Shown here: positions 38,198 to 46,704 of the stretch, piece by piece
How positions within the stretch are numbered: the first letter of the stretch is position 1
Layout: every line of letters begins with the position of its first letter
Source: an uncultured Oleiphilus sp.
Lineage (GTDB): Bacteria; Pseudomonadota; Gammaproteobacteria; Pseudomonadales; Oleiphilaceae
Direction of reading: 5' to 3'
Assembly (NCBI GenBank): GCA_913020045.1
Contig: CAJWBE010000010.1
Span: 1-64,000 of the forward strand
Length of the DNA: 64,000 nucleotides
Notes under the pieces: generated by a model
Seen by the model: the letters and a program-made list of their open reading frames with translations, nothing else
The model's database searches: none
What the model was told of the DNA's origin: nothing
Translations under genes and position numbers: made by a program

Positions 38198-38881
38198 CTA
38201 AAAAGAAAGGACTTCTGATGGGGTTAAGTAACGCCACTGCGCTAAATCAATGTCTAGGTTCACCGCCCCGATACGCTCGCGATGGAGGCTTTTCACTTTG
38301 TTGCCTGTTGCCGCAAACATTCGTTTTACTTGGTGAAAGCGGCCTTCAGTAATCGTGAGAAGTACTTCTTTAGCGTGAATGATCTCTAGCTTTGCTGGAG
38401 CGGTTAGGGCGGTTTCTCCTTGCAATTGAATACCTTGAGAAAATCTTAGTACGGCATCTTCTGCAATCGGGTCGCGCAGACCAACACGATAGGTCTTTTC
38501 GCATAGAGTTTTGGGAGAGGTGATATGAAAGGTCCAACGACCGTCATCAGTGATTAACACTAAGCCGGTCGTGTCGGCGTCTAAACGCCCTGCGATATGC
38601 AGGTCTCCCGCTCTTTCAATATCAATGAGGTTAAATAGTGAGGGGTAAGCATCGTCAACATTAGAGCAGACCGTGTCGACAGGTTTGTGAAACATAATAT
38701 AGCGAGATGCCCGCGGCGTTATGGGGGCACCATCGAGCGTAATCAGGTTGTTCTCATGCACTTGTTTTGCGTTGTTTCTAACCACATCACCATTGACAAT
38801 GACGCGGCCACTAGCGATTCGTGTCAGTGCTTCAGGTTGCGTTAGAGAGGTACTTTTACAAATGAATCTATCTAAGCGCAT
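38198..38881 (-). CDS. rsuA: 16S rRNA pseudouridine synthase, RsuA family
   Basis: S4-type N-terminus 'MRLDRFICKSTSLTQPEALTRIASGRVIVNG', 'HIAGRLDADTTGLVLITDDG'. Confidence 0.92.
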   Translation of the reverse strand: MRLDRFICKSTSLTQPEALTRIASGRVIVNGDVVRNNAKQVHENNLITLDGAPITPRASRYIMFHKPVDTVCSNVDDAYPSLFNLIDIERAGDLHIAGRLDADTTGLVLITDDGRWTFHITSPKTLCEKTYRVGLRDPIAEDAVLRFSQGIQLQGETALTAPAKLEIIHAKEVLLTITEGRFHQVKRMFAATGNKVKSLHRERIGAVNLDIDLAQWRYLTPSEVLSF

Positions 38882-38924
38882 AGCAAGGCCTGTTAACTAG
38901 CACGCAACTAAGTGAGCCTATTCG

Positions 38925-39353
38925 TTAGTTCTGAATACTCAAGAAAGCAAAAGCCGTGGCAAAGGCCGGTTCTTGGAAAACCTTTAAGCCAGTGTCACTA
39001 AAGGGTAGCGGGATTGGATTTTGTTTGATCGCTTCTTTGATTTGAATTGGAGACATCAATGCAACATCAATATCATTGCTTAGCTGCAATGCCGCTTCCA
39101 TTTTGAAGCCTACGGCACTGCCAGCGAACTTACCTTTGAGTTGGCGTTGGCGAATCACGACTTTTTCGATGCTGTAATCGGCGACAAGTTTAGCAAATGC
39201 GAACTGGAAGTCTTTCATGCATTGATTGCTTTCGTGGTCCTGTATGGTGAACTTTCTTACGCGGCAGTCCGGGATATCAAACAATCCTTCCGTGAGCGAA
39301 AGTAAGCAGATATTCGCTTCACTACCTTTGAGTTCAACCCCTAATACTCGCAT
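38925..39353 (-). CDS. DUF3010-like protein
   Basis: 'MRVLGVELKGSEANICLLS...VVIRQRQLKGKFAGSAVGFKMEAALQL'. Confidence 0.8.
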   Translation of the reverse strand: MRVLGVELKGSEANICLLSLTEGLFDIPDCRVRKFTIQDHESNQCMKDFQFAFAKLVADYSIEKVVIRQRQLKGKFAGSAVGFKMEAALQLSNDIDVALMSPIQIKEAIKQNPIPLPFSDTGLKVFQEPAFATAFAFLSIQN

Positions 39354-39356
39354 CGA

Positions 39357-39647
39357 TTATGAACCCGTCGCTGTGCTAATTGGTGTGACAGTGCTTTCAC
39401 TTGGATTTATGATCTCTTGAAGCACCTCAGGGCGTCCCTTGCATGCTTGCATGATGAGGTCTTTATTTTTCGCTAACAGTAAACCAAAGCTTTCGGCTTT
39501 CGCTTCGTCGATGCCTTCAATTTGATGTTCGAGCAGGGCAGTAAACTGTTCGCCAAGTTCAAGCAATTTATCATAAGCATCGGCTTCTTTTTTGTTCTCA
39601 AACATTGAACCATCCCTATCGCACTTCCACATGGCTATAACTGGCAT
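39357..39647 (-). CDS. yebG: YebG-like DNA-damage-inducible protein
   Basis: 'MWKCDRDGSMFENKKEADAYDKLLELGEQFTALL' resembles YebG; LexA-type box upstream. Confidence 0.82.
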   Translation of the reverse strand: MPVIAMWKCDRDGSMFENKKEADAYDKLLELGEQFTALLEHQIEGIDEAKAESFGLLLAKNKDLIMQACKGRPEVLQEIINPSESTVTPISTATGS

Positions 39648-39680
39648 AACGTACTCTCTAGTCGTCTCGTGTAATTAGTA

Positions 39681-39696
39681 CTGTATGTTAATACAG
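39681..39696. promoter_or_regulatory. LexA (SOS) box upstream of yebG
   Basis: CTGTATGTTAATACAG, an exact CTGT-N8-ACAG, 33 bp upstream of the yebG start codon. Confidence 0.85.
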
Positions 39697-39755
39697 TTAA
39701 AATTAATAGCAACCGAATTCTTGCTATCGCGATTATTCACACGCGTTTGTGATTC

Positions 39756-39959
39756 TCATTCAAAAATTGTTTCTACCGTAGCAGTGGCGACACCTGATAC
39801 TTCAACGCGATATTCGCTCTTTTCAAAGCTTAATACAGCGCCAATAAAGGTGCTGCCTATTGCATCTAGCATTTGGTCTGGCTCGAGTGCCATACCTTCG
39901 CAGATATCAGCAACTTGATCAGAAAAGGATTGCAGAACTTCTTCTGTTAATTCAGGCAT
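39756..39959 (-). CDS. small acidic hypothetical protein
   Basis: 67 aa ORF directly upstream of the yebG promoter region, same strand. Confidence 0.6.
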   Translation of the reverse strand: MPELTEEVLQSFSDQVADICEGMALEPDQMLDAIGSTFIGAVLSFEKSEYRVEVSGVATATVETIFE

Positions 39960-40099
39960 TTAATGGCTCATTCGGACGATTTAGAAAAGTGATATGTTAA
40001 CGCTAATTGATGGGCGAGGGTGACTTTTTTGTTGTTTTTATCAGGCCGTTTGGAGACGGAAATTGGCGGCGCAAAAGTCGAATACAAAGGAACAGGTTG

Positions 40100-40123
40100 A
40101 AAAAGGGGCTGGTGATCAGCCCC
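40100..40123 (-). terminator. intrinsic terminator for the minus-strand GST gene
   Basis: On the minus strand: GGGGCTG-ATCAC-CAGCCCC-TTTTT. Confidence 0.82.
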
Positions 40124-40142
40124 TTGTCTTGTACATACTCGA

Positions 40143-41069
40143 TTAGCTGCCCATGCGTATGGTGACGTTTACGGCATGCGTTGGAAAGTGAAGGTGCAGT
40201 GTGCCGGTCGCCGCGCTTTCTCGTCGAATGATCCAACGCTGGTCGTCGACGCCCACTAGTGTGCCTGTAACCGGAATTTGTCTGTAGTCGTTAGGTGTGA
40301 TGACGACCTGACTACCAATGCGGTGGTCGCCCAAGTAACGTTTAATAAGTTTTTTGGGCTTCGAGTTTTTAGCCGCGCTTATTGCCTCTTCGATACTGAT
40401 GGTTTGAGTGGGTGGCGATTTAAATTGCAGCATGCGTTTGAACCAAGCGTTGGCGATCGAGTATTTTTCGATATCATCCTTTTCGCCGACAATCTGTAAA
40501 AACCAAAAGCAATGATAGGCAGAGAAATCGAGAATATTAGGCTCTGCCCCTCCCATGAAGTCATTGTCACCGAGAAGGTTTTCAATGTCAGCAATGCCTT
40601 GCTTGATATGGCGAGGCGCTGATTTGGGGCTGCCGGTCGAAATTGATGCCTTGGCGCCCATCGCGATACGGTCTTTTAGAAACTTCAGTAAATTAATGAC
40701 GCCTTTGTCTTTGGCGATACGGCGAATTAACGCGAATGAAAACGAGCGATTGATACACGCAAAGAACAGCTTGGTCTCTAGCCATTGGCGCTGACTTAGC
40801 TTGTCTTTCTTTAGTTTAGCGTTGGCGAGCGATGGTTTCTTGGTGAGTCTGGCGATTTCGTCGGCAATAAGGTTACTGTCGCAATAAATATCGCTGCCCC
40901 ATTGGGCGACAGGGATTCGGCCATAACCGCCGGAGAGTAAGTCGAGCTTCCCTCGCGGTGGTGCTTCAGAGGTAATACAGGACGACCACTCATACTCAGC
41001 GAAGGCAGACATTGCTCTGATTTTTTCGGAGTAGGGCGACAGGGGGTAGTGGTGGAGAATCATGCTCAT
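40143..41069 (-). CDS. glutathione S-transferase family protein
   Basis: 'LHHYPLSPYSEKIRAMSAFAEYEW' N-terminus, GST-like C-domain, extra C-terminal extension. Confidence 0.85.
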   Translation of the reverse strand: MSMILHHYPLSPYSEKIRAMSAFAEYEWSSCITSEAPPRGKLDLLSGGYGRIPVAQWGSDIYCDSNLIADEIARLTKKPSLANAKLKKDKLSQRQWLETKLFFACINRSFSFALIRRIAKDKGVINLLKFLKDRIAMGAKASISTGSPKSAPRHIKQGIADIENLLGDNDFMGGAEPNILDFSAYHCFWFLQIVGEKDDIEKYSIANAWFKRMLQFKSPPTQTISIEEAISAAKNSKPKKLIKRYLGDHRIGSQVVITPNDYRQIPVTGTLVGVDDQRWIIRRESAATGTLHLHFPTHAVNVTIRMGS

Positions 41070-41236
41070 GAAAGTTGGATCCGTTCGCTTAAATTAACAA
41101 TAGTGCATCTACTCTAACTAATTATTCGGCAAACATATATTGTCGTTTATGAATCTATTCGTTCCGTTTGATATCTTGTTAGCTAAGTGAGCCTATTTCA
41201 CTCTGTTCGCGTATAGAAATAGTCATCGGCTAATCA

Positions 41237-42133
41237 GTGATTAAAAACTCAGCTATGGACCACTTGAGATCAGACATTGACGCCTTGCCTAAGCGGCCAG
41301 GCGTTTATTATTTTTATAGAGACGATACCTTGCTGTATGTAGGAAAGAGCGTGGACATAAAAGCGCGTGTTCTTTCTCATTGCTATGCGGCAAAAACGGA
41401 TGCAAAGGAGCAAAAACTGATTGGCTCGGCGAATAGTGTGATCTGTCAGGTTACGCCCGGTGAGCTGGGTGCGTTATTGCTCGAAAGTCGAGAGATCAAA
41501 CAACGAAAGCCGCTGTATAACCGTCGACTAAGGCGCAAGGTGAATTTGCTGAGCTGGCATCTGTCGCTAGCTGATCATGTGGATGATGCTCAGGGTAGCA
41601 CTGAGCAAACTATCGAGCTGGCACCGCATTCATGGCCACCGAACGATGGCATTATTCAGTTTGGGCTCTATCGCAACCGCTATCAGGCCACCGAAGACTG
41701 GAAGAATTTGGCGCGAGACTATGACTTGTGTGAAAAGAAGATGGGCGTTGCCAGCAACCGCGGCCCGGGGCCTTGTTTTGCTTATCAACTAAAGCGCTGC
41801 CGAGGCGCATGTGTTGGCGAGGAAAGCACGACCTCGCACAATGATCGATTACGCAAAGCGCTGGCACAGAAAGCGGGCTTGGCTTGGCCTTATCAAGGTG
41901 CAGTGGCCATCGTCGAACGCGATGAGAGTGGGGATAAGCACTATTACGTGTTGGAGAAATGGCTCATGTATGGCGAAGCTAGCTCACTGCGTGAAGCGCG
42001 TGCCTTGCTCCAGAAAAGGAAAAACAAACGAACCAGCTCCGCAGGCGTATTGCTGGACTTAGACGAATATCGCATTGTGCTATCGTTTTTACGCAGCGAC
42101 AAACACTCAGAGATCATACCGCTAGAGGCATGA
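41237..42133 (+). CDS. cho: Cho-like UvrC-homologous GIY-YIG nuclease
   Basis: 'LPKRPGVYYFYRDDTLLYVGKSVDIKARVLSHC' GIY-YIG core; 'GPCFAYQLKRCRGACVGEES' cysteine motif as in Cho/UvrC. Confidence 0.88.
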   Translation: MIKNSAMDHLRSDIDALPKRPGVYYFYRDDTLLYVGKSVDIKARVLSHCYAAKTDAKEQKLIGSANSVICQVTPGELGALLLESREIKQRKPLYNRRLRRKVNLLSWHLSLADHVDDAQGSTEQTIELAPHSWPPNDGIIQFGLYRNRYQATEDWKNLARDYDLCEKKMGVASNRGPGPCFAYQLKRCRGACVGEESTTSHNDRLRKALAQKAGLAWPYQGAVAIVERDESGDKHYYVLEKWLMYGEASSLREARALLQKRKNKRTSSAGVLLDLDEYRIVLSFLRSDKHSEIIPLEA

Positions 42134-42143
42134 AGATAAGGCC

Positions 42144-43730
42144 TTATAACTCGTCCAAGTTATCTAGCAGGCGCTTTGCTTTCGTCAGAACTAGTTGTTT
42201 GTTTTCAGGGCTTTGCTTTTCCCAATTTTTGACCGGGAAAGACATGCGAGGGTTGGTTTTGAACGCATGATAATTACGGTCGATAAAGTTCCAATAGAGG
42301 CTGTTTAGTGGGCAGGCATTGTCTTCCGTTTTGTGTTTTACGGAATATTCACACTGCTTACAATAGTCGCTCATTTTATTGACGTAATTACCACTGGCGG
42401 CGTAAGGCTTAGTCGCTATCCAGCCTCCGTCTGCAAATAGCGCCATCCCACGAGTGTTGGGCAGTTCCACCCACTCAATCGCGTCAATGTAGATGCCTAA
42501 ATACCAGGCGTCGACTTCGTCCGGATTGATGCCCGCAAGTAGTGCGAAGTTGCCGGTGATCATCAGACGCTGTATGTGGTGAGCATAGGCATAGTCGAGT
42601 GACTGAGTAACGGCCGCACTCATGCAGCGCATTTTGCTTTGTCCGGTCCAGAACCAGTTTGGCAGTGGCCTGTTGGCTTCGAGCACATTGCGTTGCGCAT
42701 AGTGAGGCATGTTCGCCCAATACATTCCTCGGACATATTCCCGCCAGCCAAGAATTTGCCGAATAAAGCCTTCAACTTGGGCGAGGCTGATGACGCCTTG
42801 AGATGCATAGAAAGCCTCTAGGGCGGCGTCGATCACCTCGGCTGGGCTAATGATTTTTGCATTTAAGGCAAAGCTAAGGCGCGAGTGATAAAGGCTCCAT
42901 TGGTGTGCAGAATTGCAAGTCATAGCGTCTTGGAAGCGGCCAAATAGGTGCAGTTGCTGTTCACAAAAGAATTCAAGTAAGCGCAGGCTTTGATCTCGGT
43001 TAGTTGGCCATAGCAGGCTCGAACTCGCTTTTCCGATGGTCTTGATTTCATGAGCGTCGATGCGTTGTAAAATATCTGTTACGTCGTTACTAAAACATAA
43101 TGGGCTAGGGATGCTCTGTAGATCTTTTGGCTTTAGGGCATCTCTATTTTCTGCATCGTAATTCCAGCGACCACCGACAGGTTCATCGTGCTCCATTAGA
43201 ACCTTGAATCGACGGCGCATTTTTCGGTAAAAACTTTCCATGCGCACATGCTTTTGCGGCGCAAAATAATCGTTTATCTCTTGAAAGGGGAGCAAAAAAT
43301 GTTCGGTGTCGAACTCTACTGAGTGACGGCCTGTTTCGGTGTGATGCGCCGCGCTGAATTCTGAGAGTTGCTGACGAAGCCGGTATTCGTCAGGGCGCTG
43401 GTACTCAAACCGGCCACAGTTGAGTGAGTCTAAAGTGCTGGCGATTAAGTGCGGAAGGTCGTGATAAGCGACTGTGTCATCCAGTGTTAAATAACGAACG
43501 CGATGGCCCCGTTGCTCAAGGTCTTTCGCAAATTGAGCCATCGCCGCAAAAAAAGCACTTACTTTTTGGATGTGGTGTTTAACGTAGCTTGCTTCTTGTT
43601 TGAGCTCCGCGATTAAATAGGTGACGTCAGGGTTAACATCGGCATACCAACTGTGCTGGCTGTTGAGTTGGTCGCCTAAGATAAGACGCAGAACGGTAGT
43701 TCGTTGGTGATCTGTTTCGGTGTGCGTCAA
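42144..43730 (-). CDS. cryptochrome/photolyase-family protein (FeS-BCP / prokaryotic 6-4-type)
   Basis: 'LRLILGDQLNSQHSWYADVNPDVTYLIAELKQEASYVKHH'; C-terminal cysteines 'MSDYCKQCEYSVKHKTEDNACPLNSLYWNFIDRN'. Confidence 0.93.
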   Translation of the reverse strand: MTHTETDHQRTTVLRLILGDQLNSQHSWYADVNPDVTYLIAELKQEASYVKHHIQKVSAFFAAMAQFAKDLEQRGHRVRYLTLDDTVAYHDLPHLIASTLDSLNCGRFEYQRPDEYRLRQQLSEFSAAHHTETGRHSVEFDTEHFLLPFQEINDYFAPQKHVRMESFYRKMRRRFKVLMEHDEPVGGRWNYDAENRDALKPKDLQSIPSPLCFSNDVTDILQRIDAHEIKTIGKASSSLLWPTNRDQSLRLLEFFCEQQLHLFGRFQDAMTCNSAHQWSLYHSRLSFALNAKIISPAEVIDAALEAFYASQGVISLAQVEGFIRQILGWREYVRGMYWANMPHYAQRNVLEANRPLPNWFWTGQSKMRCMSAAVTQSLDYAYAHHIQRLMITGNFALLAGINPDEVDAWYLGIYIDAIEWVELPNTRGMALFADGGWIATKPYAASGNYVNKMSDYCKQCEYSVKHKTEDNACPLNSLYWNFIDRNYHAFKTNPRMSFPVKNWEKQSPENKQLVLTKAKRLLDNLDEL

Positions 43731-43740
43731 AGCTTGAGTC

Positions 43741-43896
43741 CTACTGATAGTCTTTATGGTGTTGTGATGTTTTTCGGCGGCAACGTTCTGAACAGTAGCG
43801 AACCTCGGCCCAGTTGCGCGCCCATTTTTTGCGCCAGTTAAATGGACGTTCGCAAGCAGGGCATATTTTTGATTCTAGATGGAGCTTCTTATGCAT
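43741..43896 (-). CDS. DUF2256-type 51-aa zinc-ribbon-like protein (not in supplied ORF track)
   Basis: Translated by hand: [51 protein letters not shown]; CPxC...CSxxC pattern, 10 bp upstream of the photolyase start. Confidence 0.88.
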   Translation of the reverse strand: MHKKLHLESKICPACERPFNWRKKWARNWAEVRYCSERCRRKTSQHHKDYQ

Positions 43897-43949
43897 CGTT
43901 AGTTAAGTGCTTTGTTTTTGGTTCTGTTTACGGTCATCATCGAGGCCTC

Positions 43950-45296
43950 TTATTCAAGCGGCACAGGTTCGAAAATCGGCCAGTCAGCTGCGTCGACCGA
44001 GTCTAGATGACCCCCAACATCGGCTTGCCAATTTGACTGATACCTGCCGTCAGCGTCGTAAAGGGACGTTTGTTTTTCAATGTTGAAGTGCCGGCCACCG
44101 CGCGGGTCTACACCAACGCCCGCAATGTATTGCCAATTTCCCCAGTTGACGGCGACATCGTAATCGATCAGTTGATGCTCGAACCATGCAGCGCCATAGC
44201 GCCAATCGACACTGAGCTCGTTCACCAAACAGCTCGCCATGATTTGTCGGCCTCGGTTGCTCAAGTAGCCAGTGGCTTTGAGCTCTTTTGCGCAAGCATT
44301 GACCAAGCGGTAGGGTGTTTCTCCATGGCACCATTTCTGGAAGCGTTCTGCATAGTAGCTGGTGAGCGGGGGAGAATCCGCCAATCCTTTGAAATGAAAT
44401 AGCGTCGCACCAATACGATGGTGTAACCATTGAAAATATTCTCGCCATAGCAGCTCTACAAATAGCCAATGCGTCGATTCATTTTGCGTTATCGCTTGTT
44501 CGTAGTTAGCAATCATCGCTTTCACTTGCCGCGGCGAGACACAGCCTTGATTCAACCATGGCGAGAACTTACTGCTGTTACCCCAACCATCTATCTCGTT
44601 ACGCACCTTTTTATAGTTGGCTGGCAATGCGCCTTTGAAGTACTCATCAAGGTGCTGTCTTGCAGGACTTTCGCCACCTTTAAATTCATTTTGATTTACT
44701 GTGGGTGCCGGCAGCCAACTTGGACGCTCGATACTGGGCAGTGCAAATAACGCTGGCATAGGGGGGAGCGATGACGGCGCAGCGGACGCTGGTTTTATGT
44801 CGCATACCTCTGCATGCTGGCGGAACTGCGTGTATTGCATCGGCCACTGGGCTAAGGGAAGCGGCAATTCGTTTGAATTGAACAAAGTGTACTGGTCTAC
44901 ACGCTCGAGCTTTACGGTTGGGAGTTGCCTTTTTATACGGCTTAGTGCCGCTTGTTCGTCACTGCCGGCGCGACGCATACATAACAAATGATTGATGGCA
45001 TAGGTTTGACAGAGCCGAGGGACAATCACTTCAGGGTCGCCATAATAAACATGCAAGCGCTGGCCAAGAGAGTGCAGCGACTGAGCTAAGTCGCTCAGGC
45101 ACTCTTGCAAGAAGTTCCAGCGATGCGGGCCCATCGACGCATGCTGCCAGCGTTGCGCGCTAAACCAGCTGGGTTCAACGATATAAATACAGACAAGTGA
45201 ATCGCTTTGCTGCGCAGCTTCTAGGGCGGCGTTGTCGTGAATACGCAGATCTTGAGTGAACCAATAAAGGCTATTTTTTTGCATGTTTTTTGTCAC
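43950..45296 (-). CDS. DASH-family cryptochrome
   Basis: 'SLYWFTQDLRIHDNAALEAA', 'LFVELLWREYFQWLHHRIG', 'GYLSNRGRQIMASCLVNELSVDWRYGAAWFEHQLIDYDVAVNWGNWQYIAGVG'. Confidence 0.95.
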   Translation of the reverse strand: MTKNMQKNSLYWFTQDLRIHDNAALEAAQQSDSLVCIYIVEPSWFSAQRWQHASMGPHRWNFLQECLSDLAQSLHSLGQRLHVYYGDPEVIVPRLCQTYAINHLLCMRRAGSDEQAALSRIKRQLPTVKLERVDQYTLFNSNELPLPLAQWPMQYTQFRQHAEVCDIKPASAAPSSLPPMPALFALPSIERPSWLPAPTVNQNEFKGGESPARQHLDEYFKGALPANYKKVRNEIDGWGNSSKFSPWLNQGCVSPRQVKAMIANYEQAITQNESTHWLFVELLWREYFQWLHHRIGATLFHFKGLADSPPLTSYYAERFQKWCHGETPYRLVNACAKELKATGYLSNRGRQIMASCLVNELSVDWRYGAAWFEHQLIDYDVAVNWGNWQYIAGVGVDPRGGRHFNIEKQTSLYDADGRYQSNWQADVGGHLDSVDAADWPIFEPVPLE

Positions 45297-45442
45297 ATAA
45301 TAACGTCATTAAGCTTATTACGTGCCTCCCTTAGATATAGATCATGCCTAGCAAGTGATCCGATATAACACCTTAGGGTGTACTCTTAATGCGAAGGTAG
45401 TGATCTCCGTGTCGATAGACGCGTGAACCATCACAACTTGGT

Positions 45443-45721
45443 TTGATTGACGTAAAGGTGGAGCGCTTGGAAAAGAGCATAGAAGCAAAAGTACTTTTGT
45501 TGGCCGCAGAGAAAATCCGACAGCATGGCATAAAGCCGGCGGAGCACTACGTGCTGGACCAAGTGCAGCTAGAAGTGAGCTACGACGGCTACACCGTGAC
45601 ACTTAAGGACAGCAAGGTGTCGATTACCGTGTTCTTTCATAATAAGATCAAAGCCGACTATCGTAAAATGAATGAGCTGGAAGAGTTTTATCAGAGAGTG
45701 CTGCGCATCAGTCAATCCTAG
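45443..45721 (+). CDS. hypothetical protein
   Basis: 92 aa intact ORF 'VKVERLEKSIEAKVLLLAAEKIRQHGIKPAEHYVLDQVQLEVSYDGYTVTL'. Confidence 0.65.
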   Translation: MIDVKVERLEKSIEAKVLLLAAEKIRQHGIKPAEHYVLDQVQLEVSYDGYTVTLKDSKVSITVFFHNKIKADYRKMNELEEFYQRVLRISQS

Positions 45722-45738
45722 TGCAGCGTTTAGATCAG

Positions 45739-45766
45739 ACCATTCAGGTCAAACCATTCAGGTCAA
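45739..45766. repeat. two exact copies of a 14-bp tandem repeat
   Basis: ACCATTCAGGTCAA x2, followed by partial ACC. Confidence 0.85.
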
Positions 45767-45785
45767 ACCTCAGGAAGGATGTTTA

Positions 45786-46415
45786 ATGAGTAAGCGTAAT
45801 ACTCGTGCCATGCCAAAGGCCGTAATCTTTGACTTGGACGGCACCCTCGTGAGTTCTAGTTTGGACTTCAGAGCAATATGTGAGCAGACCGGTTGTGTCC
45901 CGGGGCAAGACATTTTGCGCTATATGGAAACACTGTCTGCCGCCGACAAAGTGAAAGTAGCCAAGGTAATACACGACCATGAAATGGCTGATGCGCACAG
46001 CTGTGAAACGCTGTCTGGTGCAGTTGAGATGCTGGCGATGCTGGATGACCTTAATATTCGAACGGCCATCGTGACGCGAAACTCTGCCCCAGCCACACAA
46101 ATAAAGCTTGCCCGCACAGGCATCAAACTTAAGCATGTGCTAACTCGCGAAGACGCAGCGCCCAAACCAGCGCCGGATGCTTTGTTAGGTTTGGCTCGAC
46201 AATGGGGTATCCCTAACGAGTCGTGCGTTTATGTGGGGGACTATATTTACGATCTTGAGGCGGCACATCGTGCCAATATGCATGCATGTTTATATGCCGA
46301 AGGCGGTCTGCCGAGTTTCTCAGATAAAGCTCATTTTGTTTATGGCTGCCATAGCCAGTTTGAGCAAACCCTAGGAGAGTATTGGCTGACGGTAGCGCCG
46401 TCAGGTGCGCAGTAG
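45786..46415 (+). CDS. HAD-superfamily hydrolase
   Basis: 'AVIFDLDGTLVSSSLDF', 'IVTRNS', 'CVYVGDYIYDLEAAHRANMHA'; internal ATG after an RBS-like AGGAAGG preferred to ORF start 45672. Confidence 0.92.
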   Translation: MSKRNTRAMPKAVIFDLDGTLVSSSLDFRAICEQTGCVPGQDILRYMETLSAADKVKVAKVIHDHEMADAHSCETLSGAVEMLAMLDDLNIRTAIVTRNSAPATQIKLARTGIKLKHVLTREDAAPKPAPDALLGLARQWGIPNESCVYVGDYIYDLEAAHRANMHACLYAEGGLPSFSDKAHFVYGCHSQFEQTLGEYWLTVAPSGAQ

Positions 46416-46449
46416 AGAGGGGGCGCTTGGGCTTAAGCTTAAGAGTAGT

Positions 46450-46704
46450 TCAGTCTTTGCTTTCTTTGAGCTTTAGCAGCTCATTGACCACCTTCTTTCT
46501 TTGAGCCTTAACAACGGCCAAGTCTTTTTTGATTGTGTTTTTGAGATCCTCATTGGTTTCGCAATCAAGTTTTTCTTTTAGGCGTTTAGATTTTTTCTTC
46601 AACTTACGCTGTATTTCTTTTAAACACTTTTTTCTGTCATCCATGTTGTTTTTGTTATCACTCAAAAGTGCTTGGGATAGCTTTAATAATTTAGGAAGCT
46701 TCAT
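46450..46704 (-). CDS. small lysine-rich coiled-coil protein
   Basis: 84 aa, 'DDRKKCLKEIQRKLKKKSKRLKEKLDCETNEDLKNTIKKDLAVVKAQRKKVV'; start overlaps preceding stop (ATGA). Confidence 0.7.
   Translation of the reverse strand: MKLPKLLKLSQALLSDNKNNMDDRKKCLKEIQRKLKKKSKRLKEKLDCETNEDLKNTIKKDLAVVKAQRKKVVNELLKLKESKD

Noticed and set aside
41180-41236. Possible LexA box upstream of cho (CTGTTCGCGTATAGAA)
   Set aside because: Right half-site AGAA instead of ACAG; not a credible SOS box although Cho is SOS-regulated in E. coli.
45348-45602. 84-aa minus-strand ORF opposite 45443-45721
   Set aside because: Composition is atypical and it overlaps a better plus-strand ORF.
45739-45766. 14-bp tandem repeat as a regulatory or CRISPR-like element
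   Set aside because: Only two copies with no spacer; most simply a slippage duplication.
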